From Firmicutes bacterium UBA3930 (lineage in GTDB: Bacteria > Bacillota > Clostridia > Caldicoprobacterales > Caldicoprobacteraceae): DNA of 22,495 nt. Position numbers and translations under genes: made by a program. The notes under the pieces were generated by a model. The model did not search any database, was not told the origin of the DNA, and worked only from the letters and a program-made list of their open reading frames with translations. The DNA is taken from NCBI GenBank assembly GCA_002385885.1, contig DGEI01000024.1, positions 504 through 22,998 of the forward strand, read 5' to 3'. Shown here piece after piece: positions 1-6,892 of the stretch. Position 1 is the stretch's first letter. Each line of letters begins with the position of its first letter.

Positions 1-111
1 CTGAGGAGCCATTTTATTTTTGGGACAAATCAATTTTTTACAAGTTCGTAACAAATCCATGTTAGAATATTTCGTAGTTATAAATCTTATAAAGCTTTGA
101 ATCTTTTTTAA

Positions 112-146
112 ATGGGAGCCAGGCCTTTTATAAGCCTGGCTCTCAT
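112..146. terminator. Hairpin, probable terminator beyond the isocitrate dehydrogenase gene
   Basis: The arms 112-124 and 134-146 pair over 13 positions with one G-T wobble, leaving a 9-nt loop. The hairpin lies 43 nt beyond the stop of the minus-strand gene. Neither side has a clean run of T: the plus side is followed by ATTATCTTT, the minus side by ATTTAAAAAAG. It may serve a gene entering from the left as well as the minus-strand gene. Bases 1-110 hold no gene I can support. Confidence 0.55.
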
Positions 147-188
147 TATCTTTGAGACAAGTATGTCTTCGCAAATTGTTACTGCGTA

Positions 189-1403
189 TTAATTTCCTGT
201 CTGGCTATTTGTATATGACAGCCAGCGTTTTTCCAGGTTGCCGTCAGTCAATGTCTCCATTATATAATCGGCAAATTGGGCACTTGTGGCTCCTGTATCC
301 CTTCCGGTGATGATTAGCTTCTTTTCATAAGTACCGCATATATCCAAGGCCATATCAAGTTTTTTTGCTTCGACGGTATATCCTACATGTTCCAGAAGCA
401 TACCTGCAGCCCGGATAATGCTGCTGGGATCGGCATACTGAGCCCGCCCTTCTTCCACCATGCGTGGAGCCGAACCGTGTATGGCTTCAAACATGGCATA
501 GCGCTTACCAATGTTGGCGCTCCCGGCGGTACCCACTCCACCCTGCAGCTCTGCAGCTTCATCGGTTAATATATCGCCATACAGATTGGGAAGCACTACC
601 ACCTTAAACTGGTTTCTGCGTTTTGGATCCAACAGTTTGGCAGTCATGATGTCGATATACCAGTCATCCCATTCTACCTCCGGATATTCCATGGCTACTT
701 CTCTGGCTATATCCAGGAACTTACCGTCGGTGGTTTTTACCACATTTGCTTTAGTAACTACAGTCACCTTATTTACACCGGTTTTACGGGCATAATCAAA
801 TGCTGCCTTGATGATCCTATACGAACCTTCATAGGTAGTGACGGTAAAATCGATGGCCAGATCTTCATTAACATGAATGCCTTTGCTTCCAAGAGCATAG
901 GCACCCTCGGTATTCTCACGGAAGAAGGTCCAGTTGATTCCTTCCTGGGGTATTTTAACCGGCCGTACATTGGCAAAGAGATCCAGTTCTTTCCGCATAG
1001 CTACATTGGCGCTTTCTATGTTTGGCCATGGATCGCCGGCACGCGGCGTAGTAGTAGGGCCTTTAAGTATAACATGACATTGTTTGAGCTGCTCAAGCAC
1101 ATCATCGGGTATGGCTTTATTGTGTTTTACCCGGTTTTCAATGGTCAGGCCGTCAATAATCTTAAATTCAATGTTTTTTTGTTTTGCTTTGTCCTGCAGT
1201 AAAAACTCCAGTATTCTCTGAGCCTGAGCGGTTATGTACGGGCCTATGCCGTCACCGCCTACTATGCCTATAACAAGTGTATCAAGTTTATCATAGTCGA
1301 TGAAATTCTCCTGCTTTTTCATCATTTCAATTCTTTCGAACTGTTCTTCTATAAGCTTGCTGAAATGTTCCTTTGCTCTTGCAATTATACTTTCCCTGTC
1401 CAT
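189..1403 (-). CDS. icd: Isocitrate dehydrogenase, isocitrate/isopropylmalate dehydrogenase family
   Basis: This 404-residue cytoplasmic enzyme should oxidatively decarboxylate isocitrate to 2-oxoglutarate. The nucleotide-binding GDGIG is at 50-54. The substrate set of E. coli Icd (Ser113, Asn115, Arg119, Arg129, Arg153) corresponds here to S131, N133, R137, R147 and a downstream Arg, in the segment SANVAMRKELDLFANVRP. The metal-binding NLYGDILTDE is at 273-282 (D277, D281). An in-frame ATG lies 30 nt upstream, but AGGAGG sits 7 nt before the ATG at 1403, which decides the start. The cofactor loop reads HGSAPRM (309-315). Asp-Ile after the proline is typical of NAD enzymes and Lys-Tyr of NADP enzymes; Arg-Met fits neither, so cofactor choice is open. 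The gene is transcribed alone, divergently from its neighbour. Isopropylmalate or homoisocitrate dehydrogenase is less likely given the SxN substrate motif. Confidence 0.88.
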   Translation of the reverse strand: MDRESIIARAKEHFSKLIEEQFERIEMMKKQENFIDYDKLDTLVIGIVGGDGIGPYITAQAQRILEFLLQDKAKQKNIEFKIIDGLTIENRVKHNKAIPDDVLEQLKQCHVILKGPTTTPRAGDPWPNIESANVAMRKELDLFANVRPVKIPQEGINWTFFRENTEGAYALGSKGIHVNEDLAIDFTVTTYEGSYRIIKAAFDYARKTGVNKVTVVTKANVVKTTDGKFLDIAREVAMEYPEVEWDDWYIDIMTAKLLDPKRRNQFKVVVLPNLYGDILTDEAAELQGGVGTAGSANIGKRYAMFEAIHGSAPRMVEEGRAQYADPSSIIRAAGMLLEHVGYTVEAKKLDMALDICGTYEKKLIITGRDTGATSAQFADYIMETLTDGNLEKRWLSYTNSQTGN

Positions 1404-1450
1404 ATTTCTACCTCCTGTATTTTTGTTGTACAAGCTTAATCCGCCGGTAC

Positions 1451-1459
1451 ATCATAACA
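1451..1459 (-). promoter_or_regulatory. Candidate extended -10 promoter of the isocitrate dehydrogenase gene
   Basis: Read on the minus strand this is TGTTATGAT, an extended -10 (TGn plus TATGAT) about 48 nt before the ATG. No good -35 is visible, as is usual for extended -10 promoters. A 10-bp palindrome, GTACATGTAC at 1483-1492, lies about 30 nt upstream of the -10 and could be an operator. That is inference. Confidence 0.35.
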
Positions 1460-1567
1460 CTATCATTCATCTTCCTATGTCTGTACATGTACTAAGTTTA
1501 ATGCATTACAGGTGCAATTTCAAGAGATGGGGTTCTAAATTGTACTAAAATAAAACTCGAATCAGGA

Positions 1568-1595
1568 TTCAAAATATATAAATCCATGATATAAT
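1568..1595 (+). promoter_or_regulatory. Candidate sigma-A promoter before the yigZ-like gene
   Basis: TTCAAA (1568-1573) and TATAAT (1590-1595) are separated by 16 nt. The -10 is a perfect consensus and the -35 matches at 4 of 6 positions. Transcription would start near 1602, about 37 nt before the proposed GTG start. Confidence 0.5.
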
Positions 1596-1638
1596 GTGAT
1601 ATGGACTTGTATTTTTGTTTAAAAGGACAGGTGTTATT

Positions 1639-2268
1639 GTGCATACACGTAGTTACAATACGGTTAAGCAATCGATGCGGCATGAGATAATAATACGAAA
1701 ATCCAGGTTTATCGGAAGTGCATTCCATATTACTTCAGAAGATGAAGCATTGAGCAGGCTGCGGGATGTAAGATCAGAATTCCCCGATGCCTCCCATCAT
1801 TGTTATGCCTATGTGGTAAGGCATGACTCCCTAATTCAGCGTTTTAGTGATGATGGTGAGCCTGGTGGAACTGCCGGTATGCCAATTCTTCAGGTTATAA
1901 AAACCAGGGAACTGCAAAATGTACTGGTTGTGGTAACCCGTTATTTCGGGGGGATAAAGCTTGGAGCGGGTGGACTGGTACGGGCTTATTCAGGAACTGC
2001 CGCCGAGGTTTTGGACAAAGCCGGAATGGCGAGCATGGTATTGAGTCCCAGAGGCATTATATCCATAGACTATGCTCAGGTAGGCCAGGTGGAATATTTT
2101 TTACATCAGAAAGGCGTGCAAATTGTTGAAACCGAATACCGGGACAAGGTCAATATGACCGTGATAGTTCCTATGGAGTGGGATGATTTTCACGGGATGC
2201 TGAATGAACTGTGCAGCGGCAGACTGGAGCATACCCGGCTGTCTCCGGTATTTCATTCATGGGAATAA
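1639..2268 (+). CDS. yigZ: YigZ/IMPACT family protein (UPF0029)
   Basis: This 209-residue protein belongs to the YigZ (YvyE)/IMPACT family. Members have an N-terminal domain with a ribosomal S5 domain 2-like fold and a C-terminal ferredoxin-like domain. The eukaryotic relative IMPACT regulates the kinase GCN2, but the bacterial role is not settled. The family signature is clear: SDDGEPGGTAG around 70-80, then RYFGG-IKLGAGGLVRAY from about 101. I chose the GTG at 1639 because a GGACAGG purine stretch sits just upstream; a TTG at 1615 in the same frame has no ribosome site. Full length for the family. It lies 39 nt before the epimerase gene, so the two probably share a transcript, although no functional link is evident. 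Confidence 0.85.
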   Translation: MHTRSYNTVKQSMRHEIIIRKSRFIGSAFHITSEDEALSRLRDVRSEFPDASHHCYAYVVRHDSLIQRFSDDGEPGGTAGMPILQVIKTRELQNVLVVVTRYFGGIKLGAGGLVRAYSGTAAEVLDKAGMASMVLSPRGIISIDYAQVGQVEYFLHQKGVQIVETEYRDKVNMTVIVPMEWDDFHGMLNELCSGRLEHTRLSPVFHSWE

Positions 2269-2307
2269 TATTGTTAATAATTTTAATGAAACAGGGAGAG
2301 ATGAAAA

Positions 2308-2997
2308 ATGTTGAAATGGCTTAAGGAAGCTGTACTTGAGGCCAATTTGGAACTTCCAAGACAAGGCCTGGTTGTCTACACTTGGGGGAATGTAAGCGGG
2401 GTTTCCAGGGATGAAGGATTGATGGTTATAAAGCCCAGCGGCGTTCCTTATTCAGAGTTAAAGCTTGAACATATGGTAGTGTTGGATTTGGATGGGAATC
2501 AGGTGGAAGGGAAGCTTAAGCCTTCTTCCGATACGGCTACACACCTGGTATTGTACCGGGCTTTTCCCGATATAGGAGGAGTGGTTCATACCCATTCTGC
2601 CTGGGCTACAAGCTGGGCGCAGGCAGGCCGGGCTATTCCGGCATTAGGTACAACCCATGCCGATTATTTCTATGGGGAGATTCCCTGTACAAGGGATCTG
2701 ACTGCAGAAGAGATTAACGGGAATTACGAGGCTGAAACCGGCAATGTTATAGTGGAGACCTTTAAAGGAAAGGAAGCGCTGCATGTTCCGGGTGTATTGG
2801 TAAAAGGACACGGTCCCTTTAGCTGGGGAAAGGACCCTCACGAGGCGGTCCATAATGCAGTAGTAATGGAAGAGGTGGCAAAAATGGCTTTTCGCACCTT
2901 TATGCTTTCCCCTGGCATTGGACAAATAGATCAAACTCTTCTTGACAAACACTTTTTACGGAAACATGGCCCAAATGCGTATTATGGACAGAAGTAG
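2308..2997 (+). CDS. araD: L-ribulose-5-phosphate 4-epimerase, AraD type (class II aldolase fold)
   Basis: This 229-residue protein aligns along nearly its whole length with my recollection of E. coli AraD (231 residues). The enzyme interconverts L-ribulose 5-phosphate and D-xylulose 5-phosphate. Expected zinc ligands are present as HTH at 94-96 and H168 in GHGP. The catalytic aspartates correspond to D75 (SSDT) and D119 (HADY), and the C-terminal tyrosine is present in YYGQ. Phosphate-binding KPSG and SSDT are intact. The start has GGGAGAG at a good distance. No araA, araB or transporter lies nearby, so the gene is outside a standard arabinose operon; it may serve pentose phosphate or another sugar phosphate pathway. 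The UlaF paralogue has the same activity and cannot be excluded. Confidence 0.88.
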   Translation: MLKWLKEAVLEANLELPRQGLVVYTWGNVSGVSRDEGLMVIKPSGVPYSELKLEHMVVLDLDGNQVEGKLKPSSDTATHLVLYRAFPDIGGVVHTHSAWATSWAQAGRAIPALGTTHADYFYGEIPCTRDLTAEEINGNYEAETGNVIVETFKGKEALHVPGVLVKGHGPFSWGKDPHEAVHNAVVMEEVAKMAFRTFMLSPGIGQIDQTLLDKHFLRKHGPNAYYGQK

Positions 2998-3053
2998 CGG
3001 AATGGCCGGCTCTAAGATTATTTCAGTCCTGTGATTTTATAGATTTGAACTGT

Positions 3054-3095
3054 AGCCGTATATCCTTTGATATTAAGGGGATTATGCGGCTTTTT
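3054..3095 (+). terminator. Rho-independent terminator after araD
   Basis: The arms 3054-3065 and 3079-3091 pair almost completely, including AGCCG with CGGCT, one G-T pair and one bulged T. A TTTTT run follows. It lies about 57 nt past the epimerase stop and closes the yigZ-araD unit. The rest of the gap to 3272 is AT-rich with no promoter I can call confidently. Confidence 0.8.
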
Positions 3096-3271
3096 CATTC
3101 ATTGGGCTAAACAGTTTTTTAGCGTATACAAAAGATAAGAGGATACAAGCAGCCGGGAATGACAATAAATTTTATTAAAAACATGGAATGACACTGTAAA
3201 ATATGATAGAATTATACGAAAATGGTTGAACACAGACGATAATAACAGTTTGTAAAAAGGAGCTATGTAAT

Positions 3272-3949
3272 GTGCATCAGACGTCACGACTGACTGTTTT
3301 TACCGGTCATTTCGGCAGCGGCAAGACTGAAATAGCTTTAAACTACAGCATCCGGCTGGCAAGACGAGGTGAAACGGTGACCATTGTGGATCTGGATATT
3401 GTTAATCCTTTTTTTCGCTCCAGCGAGGCAAAGGATGTTTTGAATAGGGAAGGAGTAAGGGTTTTAGCGCCAACATTTGCCGGTACTACCGTTGATGTAC
3501 CATCGTTACCTTCTGAGATATATGCAGTTTTTCAGGATAAACGGAGCAGGGTTGTATTTGATGTTGGAGGAGATGAAAAGGGTGCAGCTGTTCTGGGGAG
3601 ATATCATCCCTATTTTAACAGCGAACCCTACGATATGTTTTATGTTATCAACACAAAAAGACCTTTGTCCGGGCATGCGGAACAGGTTATAAACACACTG
3701 AAGGCCGTTGAATTGAATTCAAGGCTGAAGGTTACTCATCTGATCAATAATACCAACCTGATGCATGAAACCACCATAGAGCATATATTGGAAGGTCAGG
3801 ATGTTGTGGAACATGTATCCGGAGAGTTGAATATTCCCGTTGCCTATATATCCGGTATTCCGGCAGTTTTAGCGCTGCTTCCGCATAAGTACAGGGAAAA
3901 AGGTTTTCCTATTGAACTGTATATGCATCCCCCCTGGGATATGAATTGA
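3272..3949 (+). CDS. P-loop ATPase (MinD/ParA/CobQ-like) at the head of the oxidoreductase operon
   Basis: This 225-residue protein has a Walker A motif GHFGSGKT at 12-19, a second acidic segment VDLDIVNPFFRS (D40, D42) typical of the SIMIBI class, and a Walker B-like FDVGGD at 96-101. LINNTNL (157-163) could be the nucleotide-base contact. It has no membrane segment, no signal peptide and no CxxC motif of the Mrp/NBP35 type. The GTG start is preceded by AAAAAGGAGC at normal spacing. It lies 42 nt before the ferredoxin subunit gene and points the same way. I infer a helper role such as maturation or cofactor loading of the oxidoreductase. The family as such has no defined function that I know of. 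Confidence 0.75.
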   Translation: MHQTSRLTVFTGHFGSGKTEIALNYSIRLARRGETVTIVDLDIVNPFFRSSEAKDVLNREGVRVLAPTFAGTTVDVPSLPSEIYAVFQDKRSRVVFDVGGDEKGAAVLGRYHPYFNSEPYDMFYVINTKRPLSGHAEQVINTLKAVELNSRLKVTHLINNTNLMHETTIEHILEGQDVVEHVSGELNIPVAYISGIPAVLALLPHKYREKGFPIELYMHPPWDMN

Positions 3950-3991
3950 TCGTTATGTAATTAAGATCTTGCGAGAGGAGTTTGTTTTTAT

Positions 3992-4198
3992 ATGGCAAGG
4001 GTTATATTTGATGAAGAACGCTGTAAGGGATGTGAACTTTGTACCACGGTTTGTCCTAAGGGAATTGTGATAATGGCGCGGGACCGGATCAATTCCAAAG
4101 GGTATCATCCGGCTGCCGTAGTGGAGATGGATAAATGTATTGGCTGTGCATTCTGTGCACGTATGTGCCCTGATGTGGCTATTGAGGTAGAAAAATAG
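3992..4198 (+). CDS. 2-oxoacid:ferredoxin oxidoreductase, delta (2x[4Fe-4S] ferredoxin) subunit
   Basis: This 68-residue protein carries two CxxCxxCxxxC clusters: C11, C14, C17, C21 and C49, C52, C55, C59. Each should bind a [4Fe-4S] cluster and pass electrons from the TPP-bound intermediate to external ferredoxin. Its size and position directly before the alpha subunit fit the delta subunit of four-subunit oxidoreductases (Vor/Kor type). Its start is preceded by GAGAGGAG. The stop is 38 nt before the alpha subunit start I prefer. Confidence 0.9.
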   Translation: MARVIFDEERCKGCELCTTVCPKGIVIMARDRINSKGYHPAAVVEMDKCIGCAFCARMCPDVAIEVEK

Positions 4199-4236
4199 AT
4201 ATGAATGGAAACATGGCAGGAAATGGGGGTACAATT

Positions 4237-5307
4237 ATGTCGAAGGTTCTAATGAAAGGTAATGAAGCTATCGCTGAGGCGGCCATCCGGGCGGGGTGCA
4301 GATATTTTTTCGGTTATCCCATCACTCCGCAGAATGAAATACCTGCTTATATGGCAAAGCGGATGCCTGAAACAGGTGGGTGCTTTATCCAGGCCGAAAG
4401 CGAGGTATCTGCCATAAATATGGTTTACGGCGCTGCAGGAGCCGGGGCACGGGTTATGACCTCGTCCTCCAGCCCGGGGATAAGCTTAAAGCAGGAGGGT
4501 ATATCATATATGGCCGCTGCTGAGCTGCCGTGTGTTATTGTAAATATGGTCAGGGGAGGTCCCGGCCTGGGAGGTATCCAACCTGCACAGTCTGATTATT
4601 TTCAGGCGACAAAAGGTGGAGGACACGGGGATTACCATCTGGTTGTACTTGCCCCTTCTACAATACAGGAAGCCGCAGATCTGGTGATAGAAGGCTTTGA
4701 TATCGCCGATCAATACCGGAATCCGGTTATGATCCTGGGAGACGGGATTCTGGGACAGATGATGGAGCCTGTGGAGTTCAGATTTAGCAACAGGCGGGAA
4801 CTGCCGCCAAAGACCTGGGCTACTACCGGTCATACGGGAGAGCGTCCAAGGAATATAATAAACTCGCTTATTATAGATCCTCAGGCATTGGAAGACCATG
4901 TGAACAGGATTTATCAGAAATATGGACATATAATGAAAAATGAGGTCAAGGTAGAATGCTGCAACTGTGATAATGCCGATATTATCGTTGCTGCATACGG
5001 TACTACATCCCGTATAGTTAAGAGTGTTATTTACCTGGCCAGGCAGGAAGGAATTGATGTGGGGCTTATACGCCCCATAACCCTTTGGCCGTTCCCGGCA
5101 AATGAGTTTAGCCGGTGGGCAGACAGACAGCATGTTAAGGCTTTTCTAACGGTGGAAATGAGTACCGGGCAGATGGTGGAAGATGTGCGTCTGGGTGTTA
5201 ACGGGAAAAAGCCGGTGTTCTTTTATGGAAGAACAGGCGGCATGGTGCCTGAACCCAGTGCAATTCTGGAGGAGATAAAAAAAGTGATGAGGAGTGTTAT
5301 GAAATGA
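4237..5307 (+). CDS. vorB: 2-oxoacid:ferredoxin oxidoreductase, alpha subunit (VorB-like)
   Basis: The alpha subunit (356 residues) carries the pyrimidine-binding and transketolase-C-like regions of the enzyme that oxidatively decarboxylates a 2-oxoacid to acyl-CoA with ferredoxin as acceptor. FFGYPITPQNEIP near the start, the QAESEVSAINMVYGA segment and the TSSSSPGISLKQEG segment are characteristic. An in-frame ATG at 4201 would add 12 residues with no family resemblance. GGGGGT lies before the ATG at 4237 and the protein then begins MSKVLMKGNEA as relatives do, so I chose 4237. The end overlaps the beta start by 4 nt (ATGA), indicating translational coupling. Substrate is uncertain: branched-chain 2-oxoacids (Vor) or 2-oxoglutarate (Kor). 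Confidence 0.88.
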   Translation: MSKVLMKGNEAIAEAAIRAGCRYFFGYPITPQNEIPAYMAKRMPETGGCFIQAESEVSAINMVYGAAGAGARVMTSSSSPGISLKQEGISYMAAAELPCVIVNMVRGGPGLGGIQPAQSDYFQATKGGGHGDYHLVVLAPSTIQEAADLVIEGFDIADQYRNPVMILGDGILGQMMEPVEFRFSNRRELPPKTWATTGHTGERPRNIINSLIIDPQALEDHVNRIYQKYGHIMKNEVKVECCNCDNADIIVAAYGTTSRIVKSVIYLARQEGIDVGLIRPITLWPFPANEFSRWADRQHVKAFLTVEMSTGQMVEDVRLGVNGKKPVFFYGRTGGMVPEPSAILEEIKKVMRSVMK

Positions 5308-6041
5308 TTAAGGTCTTTGAAAGGCCAAAATCGTTAACCGATAAACCGTTTCATTATTGCCCGGGATGTACCCATGGCATAGTACATCGGCTGGTTGCCG
5401 AGGTTATGGACGAATTGAATATTCGGGAACGGACAGTAGGCGTTGCGCCGGTTGGCTGTGCTGTGTTTGCCTATGAATACTTTAATTGTGATATGCAGGA
5501 GGCAGCTCACGGAAGAGCCCCTGCCGTAGCCACCGGAATAAAGAGGGTTTTACCTGACTGCGTGGTATTTACCTATCAGGGGGACGGGGATTTGGCTGCA
5601 ATTGGCACGGCCGAGATAGTTCACGCTGCAACACGAGGTGAAAATATAACAACTGTATTTATAAACAATGCCATATACGGTATGACGGGTGGGCAGATGG
5701 CTCCAACTACCCTTATCGGCCAGGTAACTGCCACCACCCCTTACGGACGGGATAAGGACAGAGCCGGTTATCCGGTTAGGATGAGCGAAATGCTGGCAAC
5801 TCTTGAGGGTTCAGCATATATAGAAAGGGTTTCGGTGCATGATATAAAGCATATTACCCAGGCTAAGAAAGCTGTTAAAAAGGCCTTTGAAACCCAGCTG
5901 GCCGGTAAAGGTTTTTCAATGGTTGAGGTGTTGTCCACGTGTCCCACCAACTGGGGAATGACGCCTGCCGAAGCATTAAAGTGGCTTGAAACTAACATGA
6001 TTCCGTACTATCCTCTGGGCGTAAAGAAGGAGGTTGAGTGA
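5304..6041 (+). CDS. 2-oxoacid:ferredoxin oxidoreductase, beta (TPP-binding) subunit
   Basis: The 245-residue beta subunit binds thiamine diphosphate and Mg. The TPP motif begins with GDGDLAAIG and ends with the paired asparagines in FINNAIYGMTGGQMAPTT. FHYCPGCTHG near the N-terminus and APVGCAVF are typical of the family. The ATG overlaps the alpha stop by 4 nt, and only 1 nt separates this gene from the gamma ATG, so all three are translated as a unit. The presence of separate delta and gamma genes indicates a four-subunit complex rather than a KorAB pair. Confidence 0.9.
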   Translation: MIKVFERPKSLTDKPFHYCPGCTHGIVHRLVAEVMDELNIRERTVGVAPVGCAVFAYEYFNCDMQEAAHGRAPAVATGIKRVLPDCVVFTYQGDGDLAAIGTAEIVHAATRGENITTVFINNAIYGMTGGQMAPTTLIGQVTATTPYGRDKDRAGYPVRMSEMLATLEGSAYIERVSVHDIKHITQAKKAVKKAFETQLAGKGFSMVEVLSTCPTNWGMTPAEALKWLETNMIPYYPLGVKKEVE

Positions 6042-6042
6042 A

Positions 6043-6579
6043 ATGACCCACCAGATCATTATCGCCGGTTTTGGCGGCCAGGGTATAATGTCCATGGGAC
6101 AGCTTTTGGCCTATGCCGGGATGCTGGAGGATAAAAATGTTTCATGGCTTCCTTCTTATGGCCCCGAAATGCGTGGAGGCACTGCCAACTGCAATGTTAT
6201 CATATCAGATGATATGGTGGCTTCGCCCATAATTACCAAGGCAACAGCGGTTATAGCCATGAACAAACCATCGCTGGATAAGTTTGAGAACGCCGTTTCC
6301 AGAGGCGGGCTTCTGCTTATCAATAGCTCACTGATAGACCGGAAGGCATCCAGGGATGATATTGAAGTCTGCTATATTCCTGCCAATGAGATTGCTGAAA
6401 AACTGGGCAACAGCCGCGTGGCCAATATGGTTATGCTGGGAAGCTATATAGCAAAGTCCAATGCTGTATCTCCCGGGTCTGTGATTAATTCTTTGACAAA
6501 GGTATTGGGATCTTCAAAAGCCCATTTTATACCGATAAACCAGAAAGCCCTGAGTATGGGTGCTGAGTATGTTAAATAG
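6043..6579 (+). CDS. 2-oxoacid:ferredoxin oxidoreductase, gamma subunit
   Basis: The 178-residue gamma subunit has the glycine-rich IIAGFGGQGIMSMGQ at its N-terminus and the SYGPEMRGGTANCNV segment that marks the family; this domain contributes to CoA binding and assembly. A TTG nine bases upstream is in frame but directly abuts the AGAAGGAGG ribosome site, so it cannot be the start; the ATG at 6043 has proper spacing of about 9 nt. It is the last gene of the operon and is followed by a probable terminator. Confidence 0.9.
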   Translation: MTHQIIIAGFGGQGIMSMGQLLAYAGMLEDKNVSWLPSYGPEMRGGTANCNVIISDDMVASPIITKATAVIAMNKPSLDKFENAVSRGGLLLINSSLIDRKASRDDIEVCYIPANEIAEKLGNSRVANMVMLGSYIAKSNAVSPGSVINSLTKVLGSSKAHFIPINQKALSMGAEYVK

Positions 6580-6593
6580 AGTAATTAACCGAT

Positions 6594-6619
6594 ACAGCGG
6601 TGTGTATACTGTTGTTTTT
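6594..6619 (+). terminator. Probable terminator of the oxidoreductase operon
   Basis: CAGCGGT (6595-6601) pairs with ACTGTTG (6608-6614) over 7 positions, two of them G-T, with a 6-nt loop and a following TTTTT. It lies 15 nt past the gamma subunit stop. The stem is weaker than the others in this window. Confidence 0.5.
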
Positions 6620-6693
6620 GCAGTCTGTAATATCGTTTTGACCCGGAAGGCCATATTATAAAAGTGTGAATGTAATTATAAATCCGGAGGACT

Positions 6694-6879
6694 ATGTTGG
6701 AACATGGGCAAACATGGATATACATCATAAAGCATTCCGTGACGTGTGACGCAATATCTACAGGCGCTATACCTGTAGATCTCCCGGCAAGTGACAGAAT
6801 TGACCGTAATTGTCCTGCACATGGACAGAACCTGGACAAGTATGGGATGCTGGTATTGGCACAGATAAAACATATATAA
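6694..6879 (+). CDS. Doubtful 61-codon small ORF before the flippase-like gene
   Basis: The 313-nt gap between the oxidoreductase operon and the next gene holds one ORF with a possible ribosome site. CCGGAGG ends 3 nt before its ATG, closer than usual. It ends 13 nt before the next gene's ATG, as an operon partner would. The 61-residue product has three cysteines, no membrane segment and no family I recognise. A 9-bp inverted repeat lies inside it, so the region may instead be an untranslated leader. Confidence 0.25.
   Translation: MLEHGQTWIYIIKHSVTCDAISTGAIPVDLPASDRIDRNCPAHGQNLDKYGMLVLAQIKHI
6756..6780 (+). repeat. Perfect 9-bp inverted repeat
   Basis: ATCTACAGG (6756-6764) and CCTGTAGAT (6772-6780) are perfect inverted copies around a 7-nt loop. 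No T run follows, so it is not an intrinsic terminator. It lies about 113 nt before the flippase-like gene and could be an operator or an RNA hairpin in the leader. A smaller pairing, TGTCC with GGACA, lies about 30 nt further on. Confidence 0.55.
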
Positions 6880-6892
6880 ACCAGGAGAGGTT

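Noticed and set aside
4201..4236. ATG 4201 as start of the alpha subunit
   Set aside because: The added 12 residues do not resemble the family N-terminus; ATG 4237 has a G-rich ribosome site and gives the expected beginning.
4504..5133. A 209-codon open frame on the minus strand
   Set aside because: It is antisense to the well-supported alpha subunit gene, has no family resemblance and no ribosome site worth noting; such long antisense frames follow from codon bias.
6034..6042. TTG start three codons upstream for the gamma subunit
   Set aside because: It abuts the AGAAGGAGG site with no spacer; the ATG at 6043 is properly placed.
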